From Acinetobacter sp. Marseille-Q1618 (GTDB taxonomy: Bacteria; Pseudomonadota; Gammaproteobacteria; Pseudomonadales; Moraxellaceae): 64,000 bases of DNA. The notes under the pieces are model-generated. The model was not told where the DNA came from. It saw only the letters and a program-made list of their open reading frames with translations, and did no database searches. The position numbers were made by a program, and so were the translations under genes. The stretch is taken from positions 1,116,001 to 1,180,000 of the forward strand of contig NZ_CADDWJ010000001.1 of assembly GCF_902809855.1 (NCBI RefSeq), written 5' to 3'. This document shows positions 17,662 through 25,839 of this stretch, piece after piece (the first letter of the stretch is position 1; every line of letters begins with the position of its first letter).

Positions 17662-17987
17662 ACCGCTTGCTCCGACACTGATAACATTGCATTAACCCCA
17701 TTGCCCACTAAGACCACTTTCATGCCATCGGTCAGCACATGGTTGATCACTTCAGGACACAGATAGGATTCATTTTGAGATAAAACTTTTTTCACAAGGC
17801 GCTGACCAGATTCAACCGTTGGGATATTTGAACGAATCAAATACACTTCAATGTCCATATTGGCGGCTGTGGTATTGTGAAAAGTTAAAGCACGAATGTG
17901 AGTAATAGTATTTGCAGGTACGGTATAGACTTCATTATTACCTGCAGCTAAAGCTTGTGCTTTGAGTGGGGAAAGATACTTAATCAT
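17658..17987 (-). CDS. Small phage protein, probably structural
   Basis: 109 residues, beta-rich (YTVPANTITHIRALTFHNTTAANMDIEVYLI, then a second half of similar strands). No cysteine cluster, signal or membrane segment. ATGA-type overlap on both sides places it in the virion operon. No family recognised beyond general similarity to small phage beta-sandwich proteins. Confidence 0.65.
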   Translation of the reverse strand: MIKYLSPLKAQALAAGNNEVYTVPANTITHIRALTFHNTTAANMDIEVYLIRSNIPTVESGQRLVKKVLSQNESYLCPEVINHVLTDGMKVVLVGNGVNAMLSVSEQAV

Positions 17988-18409
17988 GCTTTAATCACCT
18001 GATCTGTTGGTGGCTCAATAAAAGGAATGTCTTGCACTGGGCATAAAAAAACCGCCTGTAATGGCGGTAAATGTTCGATATGCGGTGCGGATATTGGGAT
18101 GTTTTCTATTGGTATTTGCTCAGGTAAATAAACTGGCAAATAATCAAAAGTTAAATTCTGATGCTGCATAAAAATAGGAATTTGCTCAACTTGGTTTTGC
18201 AATGCTATAAGATCAAAACCCTGCTGTGCTTGAATAGACTGGCTTGGTAACTCAGCAACTTTTTGTGCTAACTCAATTAGTTGAATCAGATCGGCATCAT
18301 TACGCAAATTAGATAAACGCTCAAAAAATCGAATCCATACAGGTGTCATCACACCATGTACATACATTGGCTCTTGTAAGGGCACTTGAGAAATTTGAGG
18401 AATAATCAT
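17984..18409 (-). CDS. Phage protein after gp10-like gene, with embedded terminator
   Basis: 141 residues. The N-terminal VHGVMTPVWIRFFERLSNLRND resembles the start of small podovirus structural proteins that carry a (W)LRFFE(R)L motif; a helical stretch (about 38-80) and an Ile/Pro-rich C-terminus follow. It occupies the slot of the P22 tail needle gene after gp10 but is shorter and no needle repeat is evident. Codons near 115-122 (PPLQAVFL) overlap a terminator hairpin. It shares a four-base overlap with the gp10-like gene. Confidence 0.6.
   Translation of the reverse strand: MIIPQISQVPLQEPMYVHGVMTPVWIRFFERLSNLRNDADLIQLIELAQKVAELPSQSIQAQQGFDLIALQNQVEQIPIFMQHQNLTFDYLPVYLPEQIPIENIPISAPHIEHLPPLQAVFLCPVQDIPFIEPPTDQVIKA
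18043..18068 (-). terminator. Terminator-like hairpin inside a coding sequence
   Basis: Minus-strand ACCGCC-ATTACA-GGCGGT is followed by T7 within the 3' part of the 17984-18409 gene. Confidence 0.75.
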
Positions 18410-19824
18410 GCTCTCACCTTTGCCTTAGCACCCATTAAAATCAAACGCCCACCGCCTGCCATACGCACTCGAAATACTCGCCCAAAGGATTGCCCGAATC
18501 TGCGAAAGATCACTCGTTTCTGATATTCCCCGATGCCACCGATGTCTTGACTCAAGTCCTCAATCCGATCATTCGACCAAGATTTGCCACGATCATCTGA
18601 CCAATCAAACATCAGCAAAGGTTTAAAGTTTTGTTGCTGCCCGACCTGACAAATCAGCTCCACCTCATCAAAAATCATGCGTGTTGCATGTGGGTTAATA
18701 CATGGTGTCGTACGCTCACGCACAATGTCTGCACCAAAATCCGTTTGGTTATCAGGATCAAGTACATAAACAATGCCATTTTCACGATCACCAACTAGGT
18801 GCTGACCATTGAAAAAACAATGGGTTTGCGCGCGATGATGTTCATGTTTAGAAATGCCTAAATTATAAAAACTGCGCTCATGCCACATTTGTGTAGTTGC
18901 GTCATAGACCCACGTCTTTTCAGCCGCTGGAAAAGAGATAAAATAAAAACTATGTCCATTGCGCTGATATGAAAATGCATAAGCATCATCTGTACGTTCA
19001 TAAGCAGCGATTTCGGTTTCAATGGCATGATTGCTGATACGCTGCGGTTGATAGCCATTCATCATGATGATTTGGTTATGACCATGTTCAGTTTGTGCCA
19101 ACCACACTAGACTTGAACCAAACACCGTAATCGAATTTTTGGCAACACAACCCACTGGAATATAAGCACCCGACATACGCTGATACGGTAAATCCTGTGA
19201 ACCTGTGCTATTCCAAATCTCAGTGGTTTTTTCACCGATTAACCAAAGTTGCCCATTCGATGCAATCACACGGACCAAATCATCACTTTTGGCTTCGGCA
19301 GTGGCATAGCTCAATGCTGTTGTATCCGAACTTAACAACTTGGACCATTGAATCTGCCCAGTGTAGGGCACAGTCCAGATAAAACGTGAATCTAAAAAGG
19401 TGACTGTCGATGCACCAAAGAAACCTGAATCCTCAGTAATCTCTAAGGTTTTTAAACTGTGATCTTCGATGTTATAGACATAGGTTGCATCACCTGTAAT
19501 CACCACTTGCACACTGTCATCTGCAAAGGTCACCATTTGATGACCACTAATTACACCAACTTCATGCACCACATTATCTTGGAAGCGATACAGCTTTTGC
19601 CCTGCAACCACTAAGACCCGATCACGCAGTGCATATAGACCACGAATCGCCCCTGATAACTCAAATTTTTTAGATAAACCTTCAGTCGGTAACAGTGCAG
19701 CGACTTGTGGGGTATTGCCGCTTTCAATGACCTGTGGATAGAGATTTAAAGTACGCTGACAGTCAATCGACCAATCTTTTAAATGGTAAGACTGCCCCAC
19801 GATAGGTAAATCAATAACAGGCAT
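18406..19824 (-). CDS. Packaged-DNA stabilisation/tail protein, P22 gp10-like
   Basis: 472 residues from ATG 19824 (GGGAG upstream); the longer frame from 19857 overlaps the gp4-like gene and lacks a ribosome site. The N-terminus MPVIDLPIVGQSYHLKDWSIDCQRTLNLYPQ matches the P22 gp10 family, which plugs the portal-tail channel and holds packaged DNA. Many repeated strands with Trp/Tyr fit a beta-propeller-like body, with the C-terminal FRRFGQSFGRVFRVRMAGGG typical of the family. Confidence 0.85.
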   Translation of the reverse strand: MPVIDLPIVGQSYHLKDWSIDCQRTLNLYPQVIESGNTPQVAALLPTEGLSKKFELSGAIRGLYALRDRVLVVAGQKLYRFQDNVVHEVGVISGHQMVTFADDSVQVVITGDATYVYNIEDHSLKTLEITEDSGFFGASTVTFLDSRFIWTVPYTGQIQWSKLLSSDTTALSYATAEAKSDDLVRVIASNGQLWLIGEKTTEIWNSTGSQDLPYQRMSGAYIPVGCVAKNSITVFGSSLVWLAQTEHGHNQIIMMNGYQPQRISNHAIETEIAAYERTDDAYAFSYQRNGHSFYFISFPAAEKTWVYDATTQMWHERSFYNLGISKHEHHRAQTHCFFNGQHLVGDRENGIVYVLDPDNQTDFGADIVRERTTPCINPHATRMIFDEVELICQVGQQQNFKPLLMFDWSDDRGKSWSNDRIEDLSQDIGGIGEYQKRVIFRRFGQSFGRVFRVRMAGGGRLILMGAKAKVRA

Positions 19825-20425
19825 GGCGCACTCCCACAGGCAAATCATTCTGCACATAGTAGGGCGTAGAATTACTACGCTTTAACAGATCAATCGCACT
19901 GCTTTGGTTTTTAATTAGCAACATTGAAGGTTCAACCCCAAACATTGGTGCGATTTCTAAAGCCAAGCTGAGGATTAAGGGACGTTCATATTTATCAGGA
20001 ATGTATAATTGGTCTTGAGCCTCAAGGCTTGTGGGCAATACACAGGCTTTGACGTTTAAGCTTTTGGCATTGTCTACAACTCGAAAGGTCCAATACGGCG
20101 TATCTTCGCTATAAATGACTTTTGCAGTATTTTTATCATTGGAGCTTTGTTCTAAGTCCCGACGCATTTGGATTTTTTCATCATCCAAACTCGCTGTTTC
20201 GAGTACATCTTGGATTGTTTGATTGAGCGTATATATTCCTGTACCTTGCAACATGATCTCTATGTCTTGGATTTTGTAGAGATAGAGGCGTTCAGTTGCC
20301 CATTGTGCAAGGAGTGCTTTGAGGCAGTCCACTGCGTCAGCAACTTCATCGGCATTGGCATGTTCACCTGCTGCAAGGACTCCGAGTTGTTTTAATGCGG
20401 ATTCGACTATTTTACTGACGTTCAT
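19811..20425 (-). CDS. Tail accessory factor, P22 gp4-like
   Basis: 204 residues. KIVESALKQLGVLAAGEHANADEVADAVDCLKALLAQWATERL is the characteristic helical N-terminus of P22 gp4-type proteins, which bind the portal first and complete the neck. It overlaps the gp10-like gene by 14 bases, the same order as in P22. It follows a terminator that closes the upstream cargo cassette. Confidence 0.85.
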   Translation of the reverse strand: MNVSKIVESALKQLGVLAAGEHANADEVADAVDCLKALLAQWATERLYLYKIQDIEIMLQGTGIYTLNQTIQDVLETASLDDEKIQMRRDLEQSSNDKNTAKVIYSEDTPYWTFRVVDNAKSLNVKACVLPTSLEAQDQLYIPDKYERPLILSLALEIAPMFGVEPSMLLIKNQSSAIDLLKRSNSTPYYVQNDLPVGVRHACY

Positions 20426-20442
20426 GGGTATGTTCCTAAAAT

Positions 20443-20466
20443 GAAAAAACCACCCGAAGGTGGTTT
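20443..20466 (-). terminator. Terminator closing secreted-protein unit 2
   Basis: AACCACC-TTCG-GGTGGTT with T6 on the minus strand, right after the 129-residue gene. It is the second copy of a hairpin used three times in the late operon. Confidence 0.85.
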
Positions 20467-20477
20467 AAAAGTTAGTA

Positions 20478-20867
20478 TTACTCTAATGGATCATCATCTA
20501 TATAATGAGTTTGTACAGCTTTACCTTCAGCGAGTAATTTTGCATCTTGTAAAGACTGAACAGTCATATAGGAATGAGTTAGTTCTGTTCGGTCTCCTGG
20601 AGGATCATCATCTGTCAATGGATCCTCATTAAAAATATCTTTAATTTTACGAACACCCAAACAGTATTCTTTAGCTGGTTGATCATAATAAGTCATACCT
20701 TCAGCTCCCGCACCATTGATCAAATCAATGTGAGCTTGAATTTTTTGGTTCAATTCCTCTTGTGTATTAAAATTAAATAGTACAAAACTTTCCTCAACAG
20801 GAAATTCCGTTTGTGTACCTTCCGTCACCTCAAGTACATTGATAAAACTAACTACTACCCAAGTCAT
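20478..20867 (-). CDS. Candidate immunity protein, DUF4288-like
   Basis: 129 residues, acidic, no signal peptide. It starts 11 bases after the stop of the secreted 307-residue protein, with its AAGGAGA ribosome site at that junction, so expression is coupled. WVVVSFINVLEV ... EESFVLFNF ... KEYCLGVRKIKDIF ... LTHSYMTVQSLQDAKLLAEGK resembles the alpha/beta DUF4288 family, some of which neighbour polymorphic toxins; this match is tentative. Inferred role: immunity to the C-terminal domain of the preceding protein. Confidence 0.55.
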   Translation of the reverse strand: MTWVVVSFINVLEVTEGTQTEFPVEESFVLFNFNTQEELNQKIQAHIDLINGAGAEGMTYYDQPAKEYCLGVRKIKDIFNEDPLTDDDPPGDRTELTHSYMTVQSLQDAKLLAEGKAVQTHYIDDDPLE

Positions 20868-20878
20868 GTGTGTTCTCC

Positions 20879-21802
20879 TTATTTTTTATCAAAGCGGTTT
20901 TTACCATCACAATTGTAATGTTTTTCCGCTTTCTTAATTTTTAATTTGATTTGCGGGTCTGTTTCAGAATTTCTTAGATTCTTTAACCACTTACAAGGAT
21001 CTTCATCTCCATTTTCTTTGTTCTGTACTCTACGTACATATTCATTAGCTTGATTCTGTTTACCCCCTTTAGAATATTTGGCATTCGCCTCTAACTGATT
21101 AACAATCGGCTGTGCTTTAGCAGCATCCTGCTCAGCTTCATTTAAGATATCCTGAGCTGCGGCAGTGGTGGCTGCTTGTGCATCTGCATCATCTGATTCT
21201 GCATTAGAAATGACTTGGGCTGCAACGGTTTCTAGTGGGAGGGTTTTTTCTTCAATCGGCTCGATGCGTGCAACACGTTGTGTAGGCTGATAGGCATCAT
21301 ATCTATTTTGCTCAGCATTATAACCAACACAACCAGGATATTCCCTATCTGGTTGATCAACTGATACAAACGTCCAACCAAATCCTGTCTTATTCCAAAA
21401 GGCACGGCATGCAGCAGTGGCAGAATTATATAAAACACCATCATATACCCATTGATAAGTAGGGTCTGATTCTGCGTTAGGAGGATAATATTTAATTTGG
21501 TTATTCGCAGGATCAAGCACCCAATCTACCGCACCCAATAACTCATCTACAGCGATTGAAAGTGCAAAACCACCTGCTCCACGCACCAAAACCTTACCTA
21601 CATCTTTTGCAGTTGGTGCAATCATCGCATGTGATTTTTTAGCAATATCTGCAACGGTTTTTTGCGCATCAATTCGGCTTTTAGCACCATCAGGGGTTAG
21701 ATTATTGATACCCCAACCATCTAGCGTGGCGACATTGGCGTTACTCAAACTGCTTGTAGCGAGCAAAAATACACTAGCAAGCCCTAAAACAAATTTTTTC
21801 AT
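20879..21802 (-). CDS. Secreted modular protein, unit 2 (TspB/pIII-like N-domain, variable C-domain)
   Basis: 307 residues, clear signal peptide (MKKFVLGL ... SLSNA). Residues 23-103 (VATLDGWGINNLTPDGAKSR ... AVDWVLDPANNQI) are almost identical to the 311-residue paralogue and resemble inovirus TspB/pIII-type adsorption proteins. A variable middle with Cys132 and Cys158 follows, then a shared linker (184-242) and a unique 65-residue C-domain with Cys270 and Cys298. The start KGGKQNQANEYVRRVQ and the later DPCKWLKNL resemble C-terminal domains of Rhs-type polymorphic toxins, from memory. Inferred: secreted toxin with the next gene as immunity. Alternative: adhesin or receptor-modifying protein. 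Confidence 0.7.
   Translation of the reverse strand: MKKFVLGLASVFLLATSSLSNANVATLDGWGINNLTPDGAKSRIDAQKTVADIAKKSHAMIAPTAKDVGKVLVRGAGGFALSIAVDELLGAVDWVLDPANNQIKYYPPNAESDPTYQWVYDGVLYNSATAACRAFWNKTGFGWTFVSVDQPDREYPGCVGYNAEQNRYDAYQPTQRVARIEPIEEKTLPLETVAAQVISNAESDDADAQAATTAAAQDILNEAEQDAAKAQPIVNQLEANAKYSKGGKQNQANEYVRRVQNKENGDEDPCKWLKNLRNSETDPQIKLKIKKAEKHYNCDGKNRFDKK
21081..21253 (-). repeat. 173-bp identical repeat, copy in unit 2
   Basis: Identical base for base to 22531-22703. It encodes the linker EEKTLPLETVAAQVISN to QLEANA in both secreted proteins. Such identity inside otherwise diverged genes points to recent duplication or gene conversion. Confidence 0.95.
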
Positions 21803-21816
21803 TTATTTTTCCTCAA

Positions 21817-21840
21817 TAAAAAAGCAGCCTTTTGGCTGCT
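21817..21840 (-). terminator. Terminator directly upstream of unit 2 secreted gene
   Basis: AGCAGCC-AAAA-GGCTGCT followed by T6 on the minus strand, ending about 15 bases before the ATG. The same hairpin, leader and ribosome site precede unit 1. Confidence 0.85.
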
Positions 21841-21873
21841 TTGGTTTAAATAAATTTCGGTGATTTATAGGCA

Positions 21874-21897
21874 ATAAAAAACCACCCGAAGGTGGTT
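21874..21897 (-). terminator. Terminator closing unit 1
   Basis: AACCACC-TTCG-GGTGGTT then T6 on the minus strand after the 128-residue MORN-repeat gene. With the hairpin at 21817-21840 it makes a double terminator between the units. Confidence 0.85.
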
Positions 21898-21925
21898 TGA
21901 TGAATTTGAATTTAAGAGCAATCTT

Positions 21926-22312
21926 CTACTTCTTATTCTTTAAATCTTCTTCCGTGAAAACAGACCAAAGTTCTCCATTTGGTTTATACCATTTATAACC
22001 TAATTGCCTCATATCATCTACATAATATCCTTCTTCCGCTAACTGACCATTCATTCGCCAATATTGAAAAAAACCATTTAATTTTCCATTTCTATATTCT
22101 GATGATATTACTAAATTACCATGTTTATCCCATTGCCTATATTTGCCATGAGCCAAATTATTTAAATAATTTGACTCATAGAGTATTTTACCATCCCTAC
22201 TCCAATGCTTAAGTTGACCGTTTTTTTGCATCTTTTCATCTACATAGTACTGCAACTTAATTTCTCCTGAATTATGGTATTCAGTGATCAATTGCATTTT
22301 TTCAGTATTCAT
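21926..22312 (-). CDS. MORN-repeat (YwqK-like) candidate immunity protein
   Basis: 128 residues from ATG 22312, chosen because AAGGA lies seven bases upstream and the start is 13 bases after the stop of the 311-residue secreted protein. Four to five MORN-2-type units of about 22 residues are visible (GQLKHWSRDGKILYESNY, HGKYRQWDKHGNLVISSEY, NGFFQYWRMNGQLAEEGYY). YwqK-type MORN proteins are annotated as antitoxin or immunity partners in some toxin systems. Cytosolic, no signal peptide. Inferred role: immunity to the C-terminal domain of its partner. Confidence 0.65.
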   Translation of the reverse strand: MNTEKMQLITEYHNSGEIKLQYYVDEKMQKNGQLKHWSRDGKILYESNYLNNLAHGKYRQWDKHGNLVISSEYRNGKLNGFFQYWRMNGQLAEEGYYVDDMRQLGYKWYKPNGELWSVFTEEDLKNKK

Positions 22313-22325
22313 CGGTAAATCCTTA

Positions 22326-23261
22326 TTACAAATCGTTTTTACTCCAAGGTGGAGGTGCAAAAGGGTCAGGCTGCCCACCATTTCTATAGCATAATCTTAA
22401 TCTATCTGCTGCACGATCTTTACATGCTCGATACCATCGATCAGGATCCTCATCAGGTCCTTCAAATCTCCATACATCACATTGATTAACCTCAAAACTC
22501 CATTCTTCATAACATACATCATCTTCTTTAGCATTCGCCTCTAACTGATTAACAATCGGCTGTGCTTTAGCAGCATCCTGCTCAGCTTCATTTAAGATAT
22601 CCTGAGCTGCGGCAGTGGTGGCTGCTTGTGCATCTGCATCATCTGATTCTGCATTAGAAATGACTTGGGCTGCAACGGTTTCTAGTGGGAGGGTTTTTTC
22701 TTCGGGCTTGGCATTAGGATCGTAATTTAAATTAGGGTATTTATTTACTTCCCAACCATGAAAATTTTCACCAACACACTTCCCGTAAGGTCCACCATTA
22801 TTACTATAAGTAATTTCACCAACCCAAGAACCAGCATTAGCAGCATTTTGTAAAATACAAGATGATGATGGTTCTATAGCTAGAAAAGCACTATCTGGAC
22901 CATAAAGAAAAGGATATAATTTCGGATTTTTTTCAGGTGGCAAAGTATAAACAATCTGATTATTCGCAGGATCAAGTACCCAATCCACTGCATCCAATAA
23001 TTCTTCCACAGCGATTGATAGTGCTAAACCGCCTGCACCACGCGCCAAAACCTTACTCACATCTTTCGCAGTTGGTAGGATCATCGCATGCGATTTTTTG
23101 GCAATATCTGCAATGGTTTTTTGCGCATCAATTCGGCTTTTAGCACCATCAGGCGTTAGATTGGTGATGCCCCACCCATCTAGCGTGGCAACATTGGCAC
23201 CACTCAAACTACTTGCAGCGAGTAAAAACAAGCTGACAAGCCCTAAAACAAATTTTTTCAT
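22326..23261 (-). CDS. Secreted modular protein, unit 1 (TspB/pIII-like N-domain, variable C-domain)
   Basis: 311 residues with signal peptide (MKKFVLGL ... SLSGA). Residues 23-103 nearly match the 307-residue paralogue and include AVDWVLDPANNQI, a motif I associate with inovirus TspB/pIII-like proteins. The middle (Cys135, Cys162) is different, the linker (187-245) is identical, and the last 66 residues are unique. That C-domain has Cys250, 261, 280 and 291 and WYRACKDRAADRLRLCYRN then a Pro-rich tail, a layout like C-terminal modules of secreted polymorphic toxins (inference). The ATG follows the terminator by 14 bases, so it needs antiterminated transcription. Confidence 0.7.
   Translation of the reverse strand: MKKFVLGLVSLFLLAASSLSGANVATLDGWGITNLTPDGAKSRIDAQKTIADIAKKSHAMILPTAKDVSKVLARGAGGLALSIAVEELLDAVDWVLDPANNQIVYTLPPEKNPKLYPFLYGPDSAFLAIEPSSSCILQNAANAGSWVGEITYSNNGGPYGKCVGENFHGWEVNKYPNLNYDPNAKPEEKTLPLETVAAQVISNAESDDADAQAATTAAAQDILNEAEQDAAKAQPIVNQLEANAKEDDVCYEEWSFEVNQCDVWRFEGPDEDPDRWYRACKDRAADRLRLCYRNGGQPDPFAPPPWSKNDL
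22531..22703 (-). repeat. 173-bp identical repeat, copy in unit 1
   Basis: Exact copy of 21081-21253; boundaries are sharp on both sides (CTTTA before and GGGCTT after in this copy). Confidence 0.95.
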
Positions 23262-23275
23262 TTATTTTTCCTCAA

Positions 23276-23299
23276 TAAAAAAGCAGCCTTTTGGCTGCC
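23276..23299 (-). terminator. Terminator directly upstream of unit 1 secreted gene
   Basis: AGCAGCC-AAAA-GGCTGCT then T6 on the minus strand, after the 148-residue gene and 14 bases before the unit 1 ATG. Identity with the unit 2 upstream region stops just past this hairpin. Confidence 0.85.
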
Positions 23300-23319
23300 T
23301 TAAACGATTAAAAATGTAC

Positions 23320-23766
23320 TTATTTTAAAAATTCACCCTGCAACAACCCAACCAACACAGGCTTAGTATCACTTTTCAAATACTTCACGCCTTTTTCATC
23401 CAAACGAACACGCAATTGCTCGACAGTCAGTGCATTCAAATCTTCCGTTTCAGGTAATGTCACTACTTCACTGGAACTCGGCTGAAACGAATCCATCATG
23501 GCATTTAAAGACTGATTTTCCTGCTCAAGTTCCATGATACGAGTTTTAAGCTGCTCATTTTCAACACGCAATTGGGCATTTTCAGTCTGTAACTGTGCAT
23601 CAGCTTCCTGTGTACTTTCAGGTTCATATCCCACAACAGACTCAGGCAAATCCGCAAAATCAACCAACCCAATTTCACGGAATTGTGATTCTTCATCAAG
23701 ACTATGCACCACACGACAGGAATAATTCACTGTGTCGCCTGTATACAACATTTTTGGGTATTCCAT
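23320..23766 (-). CDS. Phage protein with coiled coil and C-terminal HeH/SAP-like domain
   Basis: 148 residues. Residues 60-92 (LQTENAQLRVENEQLKTRIM) form a leucine-heptad coiled coil, and 110-148 (LNALTVEQLRVRLDEKGVKY ... KPVLVGLL) match the helix-extended-helix fold of SAP/Rho-N-like modules that bind nucleic acid. It lies directly after the coat gene, a slot that in related phages holds head-completion or accessory genes. The role is not established. A GC hairpin without a T-run lies in its leader (23789-23806). Confidence 0.65.
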   Translation of the reverse strand: MEYPKMLYTGDTVNYSCRVVHSLDEESQFREIGLVDFADLPESVVGYEPESTQEADAQLQTENAQLRVENEQLKTRIMELEQENQSLNAMMDSFQPSSSEVVTLPETEDLNALTVEQLRVRLDEKGVKYLKSDTKPVLVGLLQGEFLK

Positions 23767-23821
23767 CTTGTTCTCCTAAAAATGACAATGCCCCAATCAA
23801 GGGGCAAAGTTGACACAATGT

Positions 23822-25018
23822 TTATTGTTGAATAATACGGCAAGCATGCAGTGGACGAACCACTTGAAAGCCATATAACACGTCTATACGCGTACGTTCA
23901 TAGTCCTCATCACCATCGCCAAAGGTCATGACACGCACCGAAATTCCACTTGGCAAACGTGCGGTATATCCTTCACAAGACGCCAATACAGGTAAAGGTG
24001 CAAACGCTGTGGTAAACGCATCTTTATGGAATTCAAGATTTTGAAAACCATTCACCGATACCACACTGATCACTGCGCCATTGGCAGCCAAAGCACTCAC
24101 AGTTTTCGCAGGTGCTACTGCTTTGAGCGATGGAGAAATATGTACTGCTGTTGCCGCACCGACATTAACCGTTTCACGTACGACAAACTGCTGTAATACC
24201 CCCAAGTCTTGCCCAGTAAGCGGATGAACCGCATTCACACCTGCAATGGTAAAAATCGTACCTGCAGTTAAACTGCCTGCTGTTGCTGCAGCCATCGCCA
24301 AACGATCTCCTGTTTGCGCTGCACCTGCAACGGTTAAACCTGCTGCAGTCCCGTTGTTATGTACCGCAACCGATTGATGCTCATAAAGATCAGCGCCAAA
24401 AGCACTGGACACATAACCTTGCAAATAAGCTTTTTCACTACTGCGTGTCGGATTATACATCCGAGAAACTTCATTGCTTAGTGCAACATTGGCAGTACTC
24501 GACAACAAAGCCGAACGATCCCCTGCAGGGGTTAAATACTGATTTAACTTGGCACGTGCCAATGCCAAAGCATTAGAGGGATTACCACCTGTTAATGACA
24601 TTACCACTTGGTTAGCCGTACCTGCCACACCTCGCCCGATCAAATCCGCTTCTAATACAGAGGATAATGTCACGATCTGAGGACGTAAAATACGTTCTTT
24701 AAAGTCGGTAATGTCTAAAACTTTTTCTTTGGCACCAAACTGCAAAGCCACATGCTTTTGCGTATCGAGCTTAAGTTTGACTGATTCTTCGATCACGGCA
24801 GAAGCACCATTGCCCTCCGCAAATTTTGCCCCATTAAAGACTTGACCTGCCGTTGGGATTTTAATGGTGACTTCATCACCTTTCTTAAAACCTTGGACAT
24901 CCTTTCCAAATTCTTCTTGACGACCTTTATTGATATTGGCAATAAAAGGCGCTTCCTCTTCTAACATCTTGGCTGCTTCACGAGCAATCATCTGATGCGT
25001 TAACACTTCATTTGGCAT
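23822..25018 (-). CDS. Major capsid protein, P22 coat-like
   Basis: 398 residues. The N-terminus EVLTHQMIAREAAKMLEEEAPFI, the segment FKKGDEVTIKIP, and the C-terminal segments VRVMTFGDGDEDYERTRIDVLYGFQVVRP match the P22 gp5 coat family (HK97 fold with an inserted domain). The Ala/Gly/Val-rich centre fits the telokin-like insertion. It starts two bases after the scaffold stop, as expected for scaffold-coat pairs. Confidence 0.9.
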   Translation of the reverse strand: MPNEVLTHQMIAREAAKMLEEEAPFIANINKGRQEEFGKDVQGFKKGDEVTIKIPTAGQVFNGAKFAEGNGASAVIEESVKLKLDTQKHVALQFGAKEKVLDITDFKERILRPQIVTLSSVLEADLIGRGVAGTANQVVMSLTGGNPSNALALARAKLNQYLTPAGDRSALLSSTANVALSNEVSRMYNPTRSSEKAYLQGYVSSAFGADLYEHQSVAVHNNGTAAGLTVAGAAQTGDRLAMAAATAGSLTAGTIFTIAGVNAVHPLTGQDLGVLQQFVVRETVNVGAATAVHISPSLKAVAPAKTVSALAANGAVISVVSVNGFQNLEFHKDAFTTAFAPLPVLASCEGYTARLPSGISVRVMTFGDGDEDYERTRIDVLYGFQVVRPLHACRIIQQ

Positions 25019-25020
25019 AA

Positions 25021-25839
25021 TTATTTACCTTTTCGTTTATTGATTTCCGCCTTGTACCATTCGTCATCGCTCATTTTTGCGGCATCACGAATGACTGGTG
25101 CATTGGCTTGTACGGGTTTAATCGGAGGAGGTGCTTTACTGACAAGTGGCGTTACAGGTTTAGCCCAAGTATCAACCCGCTCACTGAGCAAACGTGCTGC
25201 TTTTAACTTAGAAGCATGTGAAACGCTTTCATGAAATGCCTGATCTTTGGCTATTTCATAGAGCAAACGGACTTGGGTTTGTTGGTCATAGCCAAACTCA
25301 TCCGCCAACTCATCTAAAGTAATGGACATCGGCAATGGACGTTTTAAACCCGCTTGTACCACCTCATCAAAATCTTGATGCTGATCCGCAAACTGATCGA
25401 TGGCAGACTGCATCGCATTGCGCTTCTCAACTTCAGACTGCTCTGAATCGCGTTGATTTAATTTTGCTAAAACACGCTCTTCAGCTTTGGCAATGTGGTA
25501 TTCCTCTAAAGCATCCTCATAAGCTGCATAGCTTTCAAAGGCTTCAATGCTTGGACGCTGAATATCCTGCTTTTGCTGTGCTGCTTCATAGTCTGCTTGC
25601 TTACGTTTCAACTCGGCATTTTCACGTGCCAAATGCTCAATCCGTTCTTGCGCTCGACTACGCTTTGGCTTTTCAGGCTCTACTTTCGAATCAGGCATTT
25701 CGACTTGTTCTGTCTGTTCGACCTGTTCAGTTTCATTCGGTTCAGCTTGCCATTCTTGAATCTCTGGGCTTGCTACACCTGTATTTTGCGTTGCGGTGGT
25801 TTCAACGTTGCCTTGAGTATCAGAAGTTTCCACTGTCAT
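25021..25839 (-). CDS. Scaffolding protein
   Basis: 272 residues, acidic N-terminus rich in Glu/Gln/Thr and a long helical centre (RAQERIEHLARENAELKRKQ). The C-terminus is a short basic helix (MSDDEWYKAEINKRKGK), as in P22 gp8 where the C-terminal helix-turn-helix binds coat. It lies between portal and coat in the conserved order and overlaps the portal gene by 20 bases. Confidence 0.82.
   Translation of the reverse strand: MTVETSDTQGNVETTATQNTGVASPEIQEWQAEPNETEQVEQTEQVEMPDSKVEPEKPKRSRAQERIEHLARENAELKRKQADYEAAQQKQDIQRPSIEAFESYAAYEDALEEYHIAKAEERVLAKLNQRDSEQSEVEKRNAMQSAIDQFADQHQDFDEVVQAGLKRPLPMSITLDELADEFGYDQQTQVRLLYEIAKDQAFHESVSHASKLKAARLLSERVDTWAKPVTPLVSKAPPPIKPVQANAPVIRDAAKMSDDEWYKAEINKRKGK

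Noticed and set aside
23789-23806. GC hairpin before the 148-residue gene as a terminator
   Set aside because: Stem TGCCCC/GGGGCA has no adjacent T-run; may be a leader structure only.
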